NCBI GenBank assembly: GCA_016213775.1 | Contig: JACQZR010000120.1 | Span: 1-64,000 of the forward strand | Length of the DNA stretch: 64,000 nt | DNA from: Acidobacteriota bacterium | GTDB lineage: Bacteria > Acidobacteriota > Terriglobia > Bryobacterales > Bryobacteraceae | Direction of reading: 5' to 3' | Part shown: positions 52,706 through 62,138 of the stretch, in pieces | Position numbering within the stretch: the first letter of the stretch is position 1 | Layout of the letters: each line of letters begins with the position of its first letter | Notes under the pieces: generated by a model | What the model was told of the DNA's origin: nothing | Databases searched by the model: none | What the model saw: only the letters and a program-made list of their open reading frames with translations | Program-made: the position numbers and the translations under genes

Positions 52706-54355
52706 CTATTTGGGTAGCGGTCTTGGCCAGTCGATCTGGACGCCTTGCGCGCCGAGTAGCTTTTGGAAATCGGCGAGCGACCGTGGTTGGTTGCGAATCT
52801 GGCGTGGCGTCTTGCCGGTGCGGATGGCTTGCGCGCACAGCAGCGCCGCGGATTCACCGATGTTCCATTCCACCGGATGCAGCCGGTAGCAGCCGTTGGT
52901 GATGTGCGTGACACCGAGGTTTTTCGCCGCCGGCACGAGGTTCTCCATGCGCGTGGGAATGAGCGCGCCCAGCGGAATCTGGAAGGGCACGGAAGCAACG
53001 TCGAAGTAGTTGTTGCCGCCGGTTGTGGGATGAAGGTCGAGCCCGTAGCTGCCTGTACCGCAGGAATCCGCGAAAGGTTCCGCCTCGCCATTGGGCCGAA
53101 GCGATGCACGCACGTGTTGTTCGCAAATGGTGAACTCGGCTTGAATGCGGCGGGCCTCGCGAATGTAGGGATACATGGCAAGGCCATCTTCAGTGCCTGC
53201 CACGTGGGCGCGAAGCCGAAGGCCTTTCCAGCCTATGCCGCCATCGGGGCGCGGCGCTTCGGTCTGCATCCAATACAACAAAGAAAGGCTCAATTGTTTT
53301 GCGCGGTTGACCTGGCGCGTGAACTCCTGCTGGGGCACGTCGATCAGGCGGCCGAGCCAGTAATCATTCTGCGGCCAATTCACCACCGTAATGTCGCTTG
53401 GATATGTCCCGCTGTTGAAGTTCGTGCGATCGGCCACGCGGCGGTACAACCACAGGTTCAGCAATCCCGGCTCGCGCTGCTTCAAAGTGGGATCGAAACC
53501 CAGATCGCGCGGGGCGAGCGTTCGCGGATGGCTCATTTTCCAACTCAGCAGCTTACCGCTCCAGGCCGGCCGGAGTTGCGGAACGTAATCGCGCCAGAAG
53601 GGGTATTCGGTGGGTTTGTCGATGGTGTGATCCTCTCCAGGCAGGTAATCCACCGCGAAGCACATCGTGAAGGACTGCTGGTTCAGGGGCTCCGGGCGCG
53701 AGGGCGCCGAGGGCTCCTGAGTTTGCGATCGCCCTTCAGCCCCAACAATGTACTCGGTTTTCGTGAGCGGCAGAAGATCGCCGAGTTCGGTGGCGTCGAG
53801 GAAGTAAGGCGCCTCGATAGTCCGTTTTGTCCCGCTATCCACGCTCCGCACCACCACGGCCCGGACGTGATCGCGATCCACGCCGGCCGAAGCCGGTTTG
53901 TGACGAGTGAGCAGCGTCAGGTGGCCAGTAGAAAGATATGGCGCGAGCATTGCCTCGAGCACATGAAGCGCGACGGTTGGTTCCACAGCGAACCCGGAAA
54001 CAACACCCGCACCAGGGTTGAACGGGTTGCGCGTCCGAGCCGCTTCGGTGAGCGGATAGTAGCGGCGATAGTAGTCGCGAATGGCGTTGCGATAGTCGCG
54101 ATAGGATCGCGTCGACCCGTGGTGCTCAATCCAGCGATGCTCGTCGAACGCGGGAACAAGCTGCGAGGTAATCTGCCCGCCGAACCAGTGAGTCTCCTCT
54201 GTCATCACGACCGTGAGCCCGTTTCGAAGAGCAGCGAGTGCGGCTGCACAACCGCCGACACCTCCGCCGAGTATCGCCAAATCCGCGCGAAGACTGCGCG
54301 CCGCAAACGCCGGAGCCGCCAGCAGAGACAGAAGACTACGCCGATTCAGGACCAT
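52706..54355 (-). CDS. Exported FAD-dependent oxidoreductase
   Basis: The protein is 549 aa. The start at 54355 gives a twin-arginine-like signal (VLNRRSLLSLLAAPAFA). A dinucleotide fold follows directly with ADLAILGGGVGGCAAALAAL (about residues 25-44), then HWFGGQITSQL, typical of FAD_oxidored (PF12831-type) proteins. Later motifs include DATELGDLLPL and GCYRLHPVEWNIGESAA. It is likely a periplasmic or secreted oxidoreductase; substrate unknown, possibly sugar- or lyase-linked given the neighbour. A long frame to 54523 is rejected. It runs divergent from the homocysteine methyltransferase gene. Confidence 0.85.
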   Translation of the reverse strand: MVLNRRSLLSLLAAPAFAARSLRADLAILGGGVGGCAAALAALRNGLTVVMTEETHWFGGQITSQLVPAFDEHRWIEHHGSTRSYRDYRNAIRDYYRRYYPLTEAARTRNPFNPGAGVVSGFAVEPTVALHVLEAMLAPYLSTGHLTLLTRHKPASAGVDRDHVRAVVVRSVDSGTKRTIEAPYFLDATELGDLLPLTKTEYIVGAEGRSQTQEPSAPSRPEPLNQQSFTMCFAVDYLPGEDHTIDKPTEYPFWRDYVPQLRPAWSGKLLSWKMSHPRTLAPRDLGFDPTLKQREPGLLNLWLYRRVADRTNFNSGTYPSDITVVNWPQNDYWLGRLIDVPQQEFTRQVNRAKQLSLSLLYWMQTEAPRPDGGIGWKGLRLRAHVAGTEDGLAMYPYIREARRIQAEFTICEQHVRASLRPNGEAEPFADSCGTGSYGLDLHPTTGGNNYFDVASVPFQIPLGALIPTRMENLVPAAKNLGVTHITNGCYRLHPVEWNIGESAALLCAQAIRTGKTPRQIRNQPRSLADFQKLLGAQGVQIDWPRPLPK

Positions 54356-54431
54356 ATGTTTCTCAAATGCTATGTTACGCACGATTCCGCCGCATTGCGC
54401 TAAACTGATGTCTTCCAGCCGTTTCTGATCC

Positions 54432-56303
54432 ATGATCGCATCCCCCAATTTCAGTAGAGCCGCCGAATTTCGTGACCTGCTCCCGAACCGTGTTTTTGTC
54501 GCGGATGGAGCAATGGGCACCATGCTCTACGGCAAAGGCGTCTTCATCAACCGTTGTTACGACGAGTTGAATGTATCGCAGCCGGGTCTGGTGAAGGAGA
54601 TTCATCAGGACTATGTGAAGGCCGGGGCGCAGATTCTGGAAACCAACACGTTCGGTGCAACGCGCATCCGTCTAAGCGCTTTCGGGCTTGGAGAGAAATG
54701 CCAGGCTATCAATACTGCCGGCGTCCGCGTTGCGCGGGAAGCCGCGGGGGAGCGTGCCTACGTCGCGGGCGCCATCGGACCGCTGGGCGTCCATCTGGAG
54801 CCGCTCGGGCCGACGTCGTTCGCGGAAGCGCGCGAGGCATTCGCGGAGCAGACGCGGTATCTGGTGGAAGCCGGCATCGACCTGTTGGTGCTGGAAACTT
54901 TCGGGGAGTTGAATGAACTGCGGCAGGCGCTGGAAGCCGCGCGCGAGGTGGCCGGCCCGCAGATGGTGATTGTGGCGCAGGTCACTATTGATGACTACGG
55001 CAATATGCTCGATGGTAAGGACGTCGCCACCTACGGTCCGATGCTCGACGCATTGCCCGCGGACGTAATCGGCATCAACTGTTCGGTTGGCCCGAAGGCC
55101 ACGTTTGAAACGATCGAAAAGCTGATGCAGTACACCGCCAAGCCGATGAGCGCGATGCCGAACGCGGGTCATCCGGCGCGTGTGGAAGGCCGCCAGATTT
55201 ACTTGTGCTCGCCGGAGTACATGGCCCAGTATGCACGGCGTCTGCTATGGGCCGGCGTGAAGATTGTCGGCGGCTGCTGCGGTACGACTCCGGACCACAT
55301 CAAGGAAGTAGTTTCCGAGGCACGCTCCCTGCAGCCCGGCCAGAAGAGACTCACGGTAACGGTGGAGCAGGCAGAAGTGAAGGCGAAGGCCCTGCCGATC
55401 GTGCCGGTAGCGCAGAAATCGAAACTCGGCGCGAAACTGTCCGCGGGTAAGTTTGTTGCGTTTGTAGAGATTTTGCCGCCGCGTGGCGTGGACGCGTCCA
55501 AGGAAATCGCCGGCGCTAAGCTGTGCAAGGATCACGGCATCGACTGTATCAATGTGCCTGATGGCCCCCGTGCCAGCGCGCGCATGAGCGCACAAGTCTG
55601 CTGCCAGTTGATGCAGCGCGATGCGGGCATTGAGACGGTGCTCCACTTCTGCTGCCGCGACCGCAATATTCTCGGCATTCAAAGCGAGTTGCTGGGCGCG
55701 CATTCGGCGGAGGTCCGCAATCTCATCTGCATCACTGGAGATCCGCCACGCATGGGTTCGTATCCGCACGCGACTGCTGTGTTCGATGTGGACGCCATCG
55801 GGCTGGCGAATATCGTGACGAATCTGAACCACGGGCTCGATATCGGCGGCAACCCCATTGGCTCGCAGACCGCGATGCTGTTGGGGGTAGGCGCGAATCC
55901 AGGCGCGTTCAACATGGAAGAGGAACTGCGGCGGTTCGATTGGAAAGTACAGGCCGGCGCGGAGTACGTCGTAACACAACCGGTGTTTGATCTGGAGTTG
56001 TTGGAAGCGTGGATCAAGGCCACGGGAAAACACAAGCTGCCGTTGATCGCCGGCATATGGCCGCTGACTTCATTCCGCAACGCCGAGTTCATGGTGAACG
56101 AGTTGCGCGTACCGGTGCCGGAAGAGTACATGGATCGGATGCGACGCGCGGACAACGCCGAGAAGGCCCGTGCGGAAGGAATCGCCATCGCGCGCGACAT
56201 GGTGGAGCGCGTCAAACCGATGGTGCAAGGCGTTCAGCTCAGCGCCCCATTCGGACGGTATGAAATGGCAATCCAGGTTGCGGAGGCAATCGGACCCAGG
56301 TAG
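54432..56303 (+). CDS. Bifunctional homocysteine S-methyltransferase/methylenetetrahydrofolate reductase
   Basis: This 623-aa fusion, similar to YitJ of Bacillus, has an N-terminal homocysteine methyltransferase domain (about residues 15-300) with zinc cysteines in INCSVGP and GGCCGTTPDH, and a C-terminal MTHFR TIM barrel (about 335-620) with ILPPRGVD, FCCRDRN, CITGDPPRMG and YVVTQPVFD. It couples folate reduction to methionine formation. It starts 76 bp from the divergent FAD oxidoreductase and lies 30 bp before the TsaC gene. Function is secure from both domain signatures. Confidence 0.92.
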   Translation: MIASPNFSRAAEFRDLLPNRVFVADGAMGTMLYGKGVFINRCYDELNVSQPGLVKEIHQDYVKAGAQILETNTFGATRIRLSAFGLGEKCQAINTAGVRVAREAAGERAYVAGAIGPLGVHLEPLGPTSFAEAREAFAEQTRYLVEAGIDLLVLETFGELNELRQALEAAREVAGPQMVIVAQVTIDDYGNMLDGKDVATYGPMLDALPADVIGINCSVGPKATFETIEKLMQYTAKPMSAMPNAGHPARVEGRQIYLCSPEYMAQYARRLLWAGVKIVGGCCGTTPDHIKEVVSEARSLQPGQKRLTVTVEQAEVKAKALPIVPVAQKSKLGAKLSAGKFVAFVEILPPRGVDASKEIAGAKLCKDHGIDCINVPDGPRASARMSAQVCCQLMQRDAGIETVLHFCCRDRNILGIQSELLGAHSAEVRNLICITGDPPRMGSYPHATAVFDVDAIGLANIVTNLNHGLDIGGNPIGSQTAMLLGVGANPGAFNMEEELRRFDWKVQAGAEYVVTQPVFDLELLEAWIKATGKHKLPLIAGIWPLTSFRNAEFMVNELRVPVPEEYMDRMRRADNAEKARAEGIAIARDMVERVKPMVQGVQLSAPFGRYEMAIQVAEAIGPR

Positions 56304-56333
56304 ACTCACAATCACGCGAACGGACATCAACTC

Positions 56334-56972
56334 GTGGCAACAGACCTTATAGAAATCGACTCCGAAAAGCCAGACGCCAGCGCCATCGACCGGGCCGCCG
56401 CGTCCATTCGCGCTGGCAAGGTAATTGCCGTGCCCACAGAGTCGCTGTATTCGCTGGTGGCCGATCCGTTCAATCTACACGCCGTCGGGCTCGTGTTCGA
56501 TGCAAAGGGCCGCGAGTCGTCGCGGTCGCTACCGTTGATCATCAGCGATCTGATGATGGCGGAGGATCTGGCCAAGGAAATCACCGCGCGATTTCTTGTG
56601 CTGGCCCGGCGATTCTGGCCCGGCCCGCTGACGTTGATCGTCCCCGCGGCGGCGAAGGTGCCGCTGAAGGTGACGGGCAACACGGGACGGCTGGCAATGC
56701 GCCAGTCGCGGTCGGGGGTTGTGAATGCACTACTGGAGAAGATGGAACAACCGCTCATCGCGACGAGTGCGAATATCTCCGGCCAGCCGACGTGCCGCAG
56801 CGGCATTGAGACGTTCGCCACCATGGATGGCCGGGTTTCGCTGGTGCTGGATGGCGGAGCTTGCGTCGGGCCTGGCAATACCACCGTTGACATTACGGAA
56901 CCGTACTGGCGGCTGATCCGCGAAGGTGCGATTTCAGAGAAAGAAATCGCCGAGTGCCTGAAGGGGACTTAG
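56334..56972 (+). CDS. tsaC: L-threonylcarbamoyladenylate synthase (TsaC/Sua5 family)
   Basis: This 212-aa protein starts at a GTG at 56334. It has the Sua5/YrdC/YwlC fold with [14 protein letters not shown] (about residues 37-50), [13 protein letters not shown] (about 62-74), [13 protein letters not shown], and SANISG. It makes threonylcarbamoyl-AMP for the t6A modification of tRNAs that read ANN codons. Length (~210 aa) is that of the short TsaC form, without the C-terminal Sua5 domain. It is convergent with an SDR gene with which it shares 4 bp. Confidence 0.9.
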   Translation: MATDLIEIDSEKPDASAIDRAAASIRAGKVIAVPTESLYSLVADPFNLHAVGLVFDAKGRESSRSLPLIISDLMMAEDLAKEITARFLVLARRFWPGPLTLIVPAAAKVPLKVTGNTGRLAMRQSRSGVVNALLEKMEQPLIATSANISGQPTCRSGIETFATMDGRVSLVLDGGACVGPGNTTVDITEPYWRLIREGAISEKEIAECLKGT

Positions 56973-57736
56973 CGCGCTGTTGCGCCGCCGTCCACCACCA
57001 TCGTCTGACCGGTCACGTAGGATGATTCGTCGGAGGCGAGATACAGCGCCATGCCGCCGATTTCCTCGGGTTGTCCCAAATACGGCAACGGCTGCGTGGC
57101 TTTCAACCGCGCCATGTGCTCATCGTTCTTCCAGAAATATTCACTGAAGTCAGTTTGGATGAGGCCGGGGCAGATCGCGTTCACACGGATTCCGTGCTTG
57201 CCGAACTCCATCGCCCAGATGCGCGTGGCCATGATGAGGCCGGCTTTCGTGAAGCTGTAGCAAAGGCCGCCCGGTTGCGGACGCAGGCCGGCAATCGACG
57301 CGATGTTGATGATCGACCCGCCTTTACCGCGCTCAATCATCTTTGGCACAAGCAAGCGGATGAGCCGGTGCACGGCAAGCACGTTGATCTCCATGGTCTT
57401 GAGCAAGGCCTCGTCGGACACGTCGAGCGCGGGGCCCTGGCCGATGTTGGTGGCGCTGTTGTTCACCAGAATATCCACCGGGCCGAAGAGCTTCCCAGTC
57501 TCGGCGACGAGGTTCTGCAACTGATCGGCCTTGCCGACGTGGCACACCACCGGAGCGACTTTGCCGTCGAGCCCGGCACAATCCTGTACGGCGGCTTCCA
57601 GCGCGTCCAGCTTGCGGCTCGCAATGACCACGTTGGCCCCCGCGCCGGCCAGTCGCTTGGTGATTGCTTTCCCGATTCCGCGTCCGCCACCGGTAACGAT
57701 GGCCGTTTTCCCATCCAGACGAAAGGACATAGTCAC
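56969..57736 (-). CDS. SDR-family oxidoreductase
   Basis: This 255-aa short-chain dehydrogenase/reductase has the coenzyme loop [10 protein letters not shown] (about residues 15-24), NNSATN near residue 92, the active site S-Y-K with YSFTK (about 160-164), and the C-terminal [14 protein letters not shown]. Substrates of this family include sugars, sterols and 3-oxoacyl groups; I cannot choose among them. The preferred cofactor (NAD or NADP) is also uncertain. It ends 4 bp inside the TsaC gene on the opposite strand. Confidence 0.92.
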   Translation of the reverse strand: MTMSFRLDGKTAIVTGGGRGIGKAITKRLAGAGANVVIASRKLDALEAAVQDCAGLDGKVAPVVCHVGKADQLQNLVAETGKLFGPVDILVNNSATNIGQGPALDVSDEALLKTMEINVLAVHRLIRLLVPKMIERGKGGSIINIASIAGLRPQPGGLCYSFTKAGLIMATRIWAMEFGKHGIRVNAICPGLIQTDFSEYFWKNDEHMARLKATQPLPYLGQPEEIGGMALYLASDESSYVTGQTMVVDGGATAR

Positions 57737-57785
57737 TCATCGTACACCGCAGCGGGTGTGGGATCTCAAGTTGTATGGCCGGAGT

Positions 57786-59060
57786 TTACAGGCCCGCGGG
57801 CTTGGTGTAGTTGCGCGCCGCTCTCTTGAAGACGTTGCGCAGACCGCGGATGGCGCGGTCCACTTCGCGCTCGTTGATGATGTAGGGCGGAAGCATCCGG
57901 ACCACGGTGTCGTGCGTCACGTTGATGAGCAGGCCATCGGCGAGCGCGTCTGTGACAAAGTGCTTGCACGGGAAATCGATGTCCACACCAATCATGAGGC
58001 CATGTCCACGGACCTCTTTAATGAATGGGAACTTGTGGGTCATGGCCGCAAGTTCGGTTCGGAAGTATGCGCCTGCCTGGCGGATGTTCGGCATCAGTTC
58101 CTCTAACATCAGGCAGCATTCATGGGCGACGCGCGTTGCCAGAGCACCGCCGCCGAAAGTCGATCCGTGCATGCCGGCGCCAAGGGACGCGGCCGCACGC
58201 TCGTTGGTCATGATGACTCCGATGGGGAGACCTGCTCCAAGCGGCTTGGCGGCCACCATCACGTCGGGCATCACCGCAGGTTCGCTCAGTTGATAAGAGA
58301 AGTACGTGCCGGGACGTCCCACGCCGCACTGAATTTCATCGAACAAGAGCATCGCGTTGTGGCGGTCGGCAAGCTCACGCGCCACGCGGGTCATCTTTTC
58401 GCCGATGGGATAGATGCCGCCCTCACCCTGAATCAATTCGAGCACGATGCCGGCTGTACGATCAGTGACGCTCTCGACAAGCGCGTCGATGTCATGCCGC
58501 GGGATGAACCTCACATTCGGCAGAAGCGGTTCGAAATCGTTTCGATACTTCGCCTGTCCCGTGATGGCGAGTGCGCCAATGCTGCGCCCGTGGAAGGAGT
58601 TCTCCAGTGCGATGATCTCATTCTTCTCGGGTGAAACCTTATTGCCATGAGCCTTGGCAATCTTGAGCGCGCCCTCAATCGCCTCTGTGCCGGAGTTGCA
58701 GAAGAACGTGCGTGGCAGCCCGCTCATCGCGCTGAGTTTCTGCGCCAGTTTCCCCTGGTATTCGTGATAGTAAAGGTTGGAGCAGTGGATCAGCTTTCCC
58801 GCTTGCTCGCGAATGACACGAACGATGCGCGGATGCGAATGGCCAAGCGCGTTCACCCCGATGCCACTGAGCAGGTCAAGGTAGCGCTTTCCTTCGACAT
58901 CCCATAGATAGCAGCCCTTGCCGCGCTGCAACACCACTGGATAGCGGGCGTAGGTCTGGAGAATATGCTGTTTCTCCAGATCCATCACTCTCTGAGCAAC
59001 AGGAGTCTCAATCGCGGCTGCATCGATGGGCGGGGCGATTGGTTCGGTGAGAGTTTCCAT
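57786..59060 (-). CDS. Acetylornithine-type aminotransferase (class III PLP)
   Basis: The protein is 424 aa. The start at 59060 (METLTEP...) is chosen because the longer frame to 59234 lies antisense within another gene. Class III hallmarks are HPRIVRVIREQ, FFCNSGTEAIEGALK, LELIQGEGGI, MLLFDEIQCGVGR and the PLP-binding Lys in MVAAKPLGAGLP. The order and length match ArgD-type acetylornithine aminotransferases of arginine synthesis. Related enzymes act on succinylornithine, N-acetyl-lysine or succinyl-diaminopimelate. The start is 33 bp from the divergent PSD1 gene. Confidence 0.85.
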   Translation of the reverse strand: METLTEPIAPPIDAAAIETPVAQRVMDLEKQHILQTYARYPVVLQRGKGCYLWDVEGKRYLDLLSGIGVNALGHSHPRIVRVIREQAGKLIHCSNLYYHEYQGKLAQKLSAMSGLPRTFFCNSGTEAIEGALKIAKAHGNKVSPEKNEIIALENSFHGRSIGALAITGQAKYRNDFEPLLPNVRFIPRHDIDALVESVTDRTAGIVLELIQGEGGIYPIGEKMTRVARELADRHNAMLLFDEIQCGVGRPGTYFSYQLSEPAVMPDVMVAAKPLGAGLPIGVIMTNERAAASLGAGMHGSTFGGGALATRVAHECCLMLEELMPNIRQAGAYFRTELAAMTHKFPFIKEVRGHGLMIGVDIDFPCKHFVTDALADGLLINVTHDTVVRMLPPYIINEREVDRAIRGLRNVFKRAARNYTKPAGL

Positions 59061-59093
59061 AAGCTTCCAGTGTAACAAGCAGCTTGCGATAGA

Positions 59094-62000
59094 ATGGCAA
59101 AACGACGTATGCGGCTCCTTTCCATCTTCGCGGGCTTTGTTTCCGGGCTTGGACTTTGCGCCAGCGCACCGGGTGCCGTGGAGTTCAACCGCGATATCCG
59201 GCCCATCCTTTCCGACCGCTGTTTCAGTTGTCACGGACCGGATGCGGCGAGCAAGAAGATTCAGTTACGGTTGGATTCGGAGACGGCTATGATGGCGGAC
59301 TTAGGTGGCCGCCGCGCAGTGGTGCCGGGTGATCCAGCGAAGAGCGTACTCATCCAACGGATCTCGCATGAGAAGGCCGCGTTGCGCATGCCGCCCGCCT
59401 ATTCGCCGTTTAAGCTGAGTGACCGTGAAATCGAGTTGCTGAAGCAATGGGTGACGGAAGGCGCGCAGTGGCAGAAGCACTGGTCGTTGAATCCGCCGGC
59501 GCGTCCGGAACTGCCGCGGGTGCGCGATGCGGCCTGGCCGCGCAATGCTGTCGACCACTTCGTGCTGTCGAAGCTGGAACGCGAGGGTTTGCAGCCGAAT
59601 CCGGCCATCGACAAAGCGGGGTTGCTTCGGCGTGTTTCGCTCGATCTGACAGGATTGCCGCCGACGCTTGCGGAGTTGGATGCGTTCCTCAGCGACAATG
59701 CCGCGACGGCATATGAGCGTCAGGTGGACCGGCTGCTGGCGTCGCCGCGCTATGGGGAAAGGATGGCCGCGCGCTGGCTGGATGTCGCGCGTTATGCCGA
59801 CACGAATGGCTATCAGACCGATGGCGAGCGCAGCATGTGGCGCTGGCGCGACTGGGTGATCCGTGCCTTCAACAGCAACATGCCGTTTGACCGCTTCACC
59901 ATCGAACAGATTGCCGGCGACTTGCTGCCGAATCCGACGCGAGACCAGATCATCGCCACGGGGTTCAATCGAAACCATCGCGGCAACGGCGAGGGTGGCA
60001 TCGTTCCGGAAGAATACATGGTGGAGTACGCGGCGGATCGCCTGGAGACGATGTCCACTGTATGGTTGGGTGTGACCATGGGCTGCTCGCGATGCCACAA
60101 CCACAAATACGATCCGCTGACGCAGAAGGATTACTATTCGCTGTTTGCTTACTTCAACAACATTCCCGATCGCGGGAGGTATTTCAAGTTCGGCAATACG
60201 CCGCCGTTTGAGCCCGCGCCGACGCCCGATCAGGAACAGAGGCTGGCGCAATTGGAGTCGCGGCTTGCGGAGGCGAAGCAGCGTTTCGATGGGATGAAGA
60301 CGCGCATGGAAACGGGTCAGAGGGAGTGGCAGAGGTCACTTGCGGCGGCGAGGCCAGTGGAATGGTCAGTGAGCGATGGGCTGAAGCTGCATGTTCCCCT
60401 GAGCGGCAAGCAGTTCGATGGCACCGCGGCTCACGATGCCGGCAAGGCTTCCCCGTTCGGTTACACGAATTCATTCAGTATTAGTGCCTGGATTTATCCA
60501 ACGGCGGCGTCGGGATCCATTGTCACTCGCGGCAAGGATGCCGTGGAAGAATCGGGCATTGTACTCGCATTGGATAACGGCAAGCTCAGGTGGGATCTGG
60601 CAGCGCGCTGGTTGGATGACGCCTTGCGGGTGGAGACGAAGGAGACTATTTCGCTCCACCAGTGGCATCACATTCTGGCAACATATAGCGGCACGAAGCT
60701 GGCGGAAGGGATACGCATTTACATCGACGGCAAGGAAGCGCCGCTGAATATCAACCTGGACGAGCTCAATCAGGAGTTCCGGTCCGGAGAGCCGTGGCGG
60801 ATCGGCGGGGGCGGCGGTAGCTTATATAAAGGACGCATTGAGGACGTGCGTTTGTATGCGCGCGCTTTAGGCGCAGGTGAAGCCGAGATGCAGGCGTTGC
60901 GCAAGCCGCTTCACGAGGTGGCGACGATGCACGGCAAGGCGGCGCAATCGAAGCTCCACTTCGCTTATCTCGAGGACCACGCCGATGCGGATGTACGCGA
61001 GGCGTGGAAGCATTATCGCGATCTGCGCTATCAGCGCGACGCTTACGTCGCGAGCTTTCCCACCGTGATGGTGATGCGCGAGATGGCGAAACCTCGTGAG
61101 ACGTTTTTGTTGCTGCGTGGGGCGTATGACAAGCCGGGCGAGCGAGTGTCGCGCAATGTCCCAGCGGCGCTGCATCCTCTGCCGGGGGGAGCGCCTGCCA
61201 ACCGCTTGGGACTGGCGCAATGGCTGGTGGATCCGGCCAATCCGTTAACCGCGCGCGCGATTGTGAATCGCTTCTGGCAAATGTATTTTGGTACCGGCAT
61301 CGTGAAGACGGTGGAGGACCTAGGTGCGCAAGGCGAATGGCCATCGCATCCGGAGTTGCTCGATTGGCTTGCTACGGAATTCGTACGAACAGGCTGGGAT
61401 GTGAAGGCGATTCAGAAAGCCATCGTGATGAGCGCAACGTATCAGCAATCGTCGCGAGTGTCACCAGATCTGGTGCAGCGCGATCCGGAAAACCGGCTGC
61501 TGGCGCGTGGCCCCCGCGTTCGGCTGCCCGCCGAGACCGTGCGCGATCAGGCGCTCGCAGTGTCGGGCCTGTTGAAGGAGCGCATTGGCGGGCCTTCGGT
61601 GAAGCCTTACCAGCCTGCCGGTTTGTGGACGGAATTGACGGGAGGCGAGGACTACAAACGCGACGCTGGCGACGGCCTCTACCGCCGAAGCCTGTACACG
61701 TTCTGGAAACGCACCTCCCCGCCGCCGGCGATGATGAACTTTGATGCCGCGGGACGCGAGACCTGCATTGTCCGCGAGAACCGCACCAATACGCCATTGC
61801 AGGCCCTGAACCTGATGAATGACGTGACGTATCTCGAAGCCGCACGCAAGCTGGCCGAGCGGATGATGAAGGAAGGCGGGAGGGCACCCTCGGAACGTAT
61901 CGCCTACGGATACCGGCTGACCACGTCGCGCGTGCCGCGCCCTCGGGAGATTGAGGTTCTGTTGGGCAACTACCGCAACCGTCTCGATTACTATCAGACC

Positions 62001-62138
62001 AACCCGGAAGCCGCGCGCATGCTGCTGAAGCAAGGAGATTCGCCGCGCGACGAGTCGCTGGATGCGAGCGAAGTGGCGGCCTTCGCCAATGTCGCAAGCC
62101 TGATCCTCAACCTGGACGAAACGATCACGAAGCAATGA
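59094..62138 (+). CDS. Planctomycete-type PSD1 cytochrome protein with DUF1549, LamG-like and DUF1553 domains
   Basis: This 1014-aa secreted protein has a signal peptide (LLSIFAGFVSGLGLCASAPGA) and, at residues 43-47, the single heme site CFSCH. In order follow PSD1 (about 30-120), DUF1549 (about 150-360, including RCHNHKYDP), a concanavalin/LamG-like domain (about 420-600, with GIVLALDNGKLRWDLAARW) and DUF1553 (about 690-970, with NPLTARAIVNRFWQMYFGTG). The ATG at 59109 is an alternative start. Its stop overlaps the DUF1501 gene by 4 bp. Such pairs are abundant in Planctomycetes and Acidobacteria, and their function is not established. Confidence 0.93.
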   Translation: MAKRRMRLLSIFAGFVSGLGLCASAPGAVEFNRDIRPILSDRCFSCHGPDAASKKIQLRLDSETAMMADLGGRRAVVPGDPAKSVLIQRISHEKAALRMPPAYSPFKLSDREIELLKQWVTEGAQWQKHWSLNPPARPELPRVRDAAWPRNAVDHFVLSKLEREGLQPNPAIDKAGLLRRVSLDLTGLPPTLAELDAFLSDNAATAYERQVDRLLASPRYGERMAARWLDVARYADTNGYQTDGERSMWRWRDWVIRAFNSNMPFDRFTIEQIAGDLLPNPTRDQIIATGFNRNHRGNGEGGIVPEEYMVEYAADRLETMSTVWLGVTMGCSRCHNHKYDPLTQKDYYSLFAYFNNIPDRGRYFKFGNTPPFEPAPTPDQEQRLAQLESRLAEAKQRFDGMKTRMETGQREWQRSLAAARPVEWSVSDGLKLHVPLSGKQFDGTAAHDAGKASPFGYTNSFSISAWIYPTAASGSIVTRGKDAVEESGIVLALDNGKLRWDLAARWLDDALRVETKETISLHQWHHILATYSGTKLAEGIRIYIDGKEAPLNINLDELNQEFRSGEPWRIGGGGGSLYKGRIEDVRLYARALGAGEAEMQALRKPLHEVATMHGKAAQSKLHFAYLEDHADADVREAWKHYRDLRYQRDAYVASFPTVMVMREMAKPRETFLLLRGAYDKPGERVSRNVPAALHPLPGGAPANRLGLAQWLVDPANPLTARAIVNRFWQMYFGTGIVKTVEDLGAQGEWPSHPELLDWLATEFVRTGWDVKAIQKAIVMSATYQQSSRVSPDLVQRDPENRLLARGPRVRLPAETVRDQALAVSGLLKERIGGPSVKPYQPAGLWTELTGGEDYKRDAGDGLYRRSLYTFWKRTSPPPAMMNFDAAGRETCIVRENRTNTPLQALNLMNDVTYLEAARKLAERMMKEGGRAPSERIAYGYRLTTSRVPRPREIEVLLGNYRNRLDYYQTNPEAARMLLKQGDSPRDESLDASEVAAFANVASLILNLDETITKQ

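Noticed and set aside
52763-54403. 546-residue plus-strand frame opposite the FAD oxidoreductase
   Set aside because: The minus strand has a Tat-like signal and a dinucleotide-binding fold; this frame has none.
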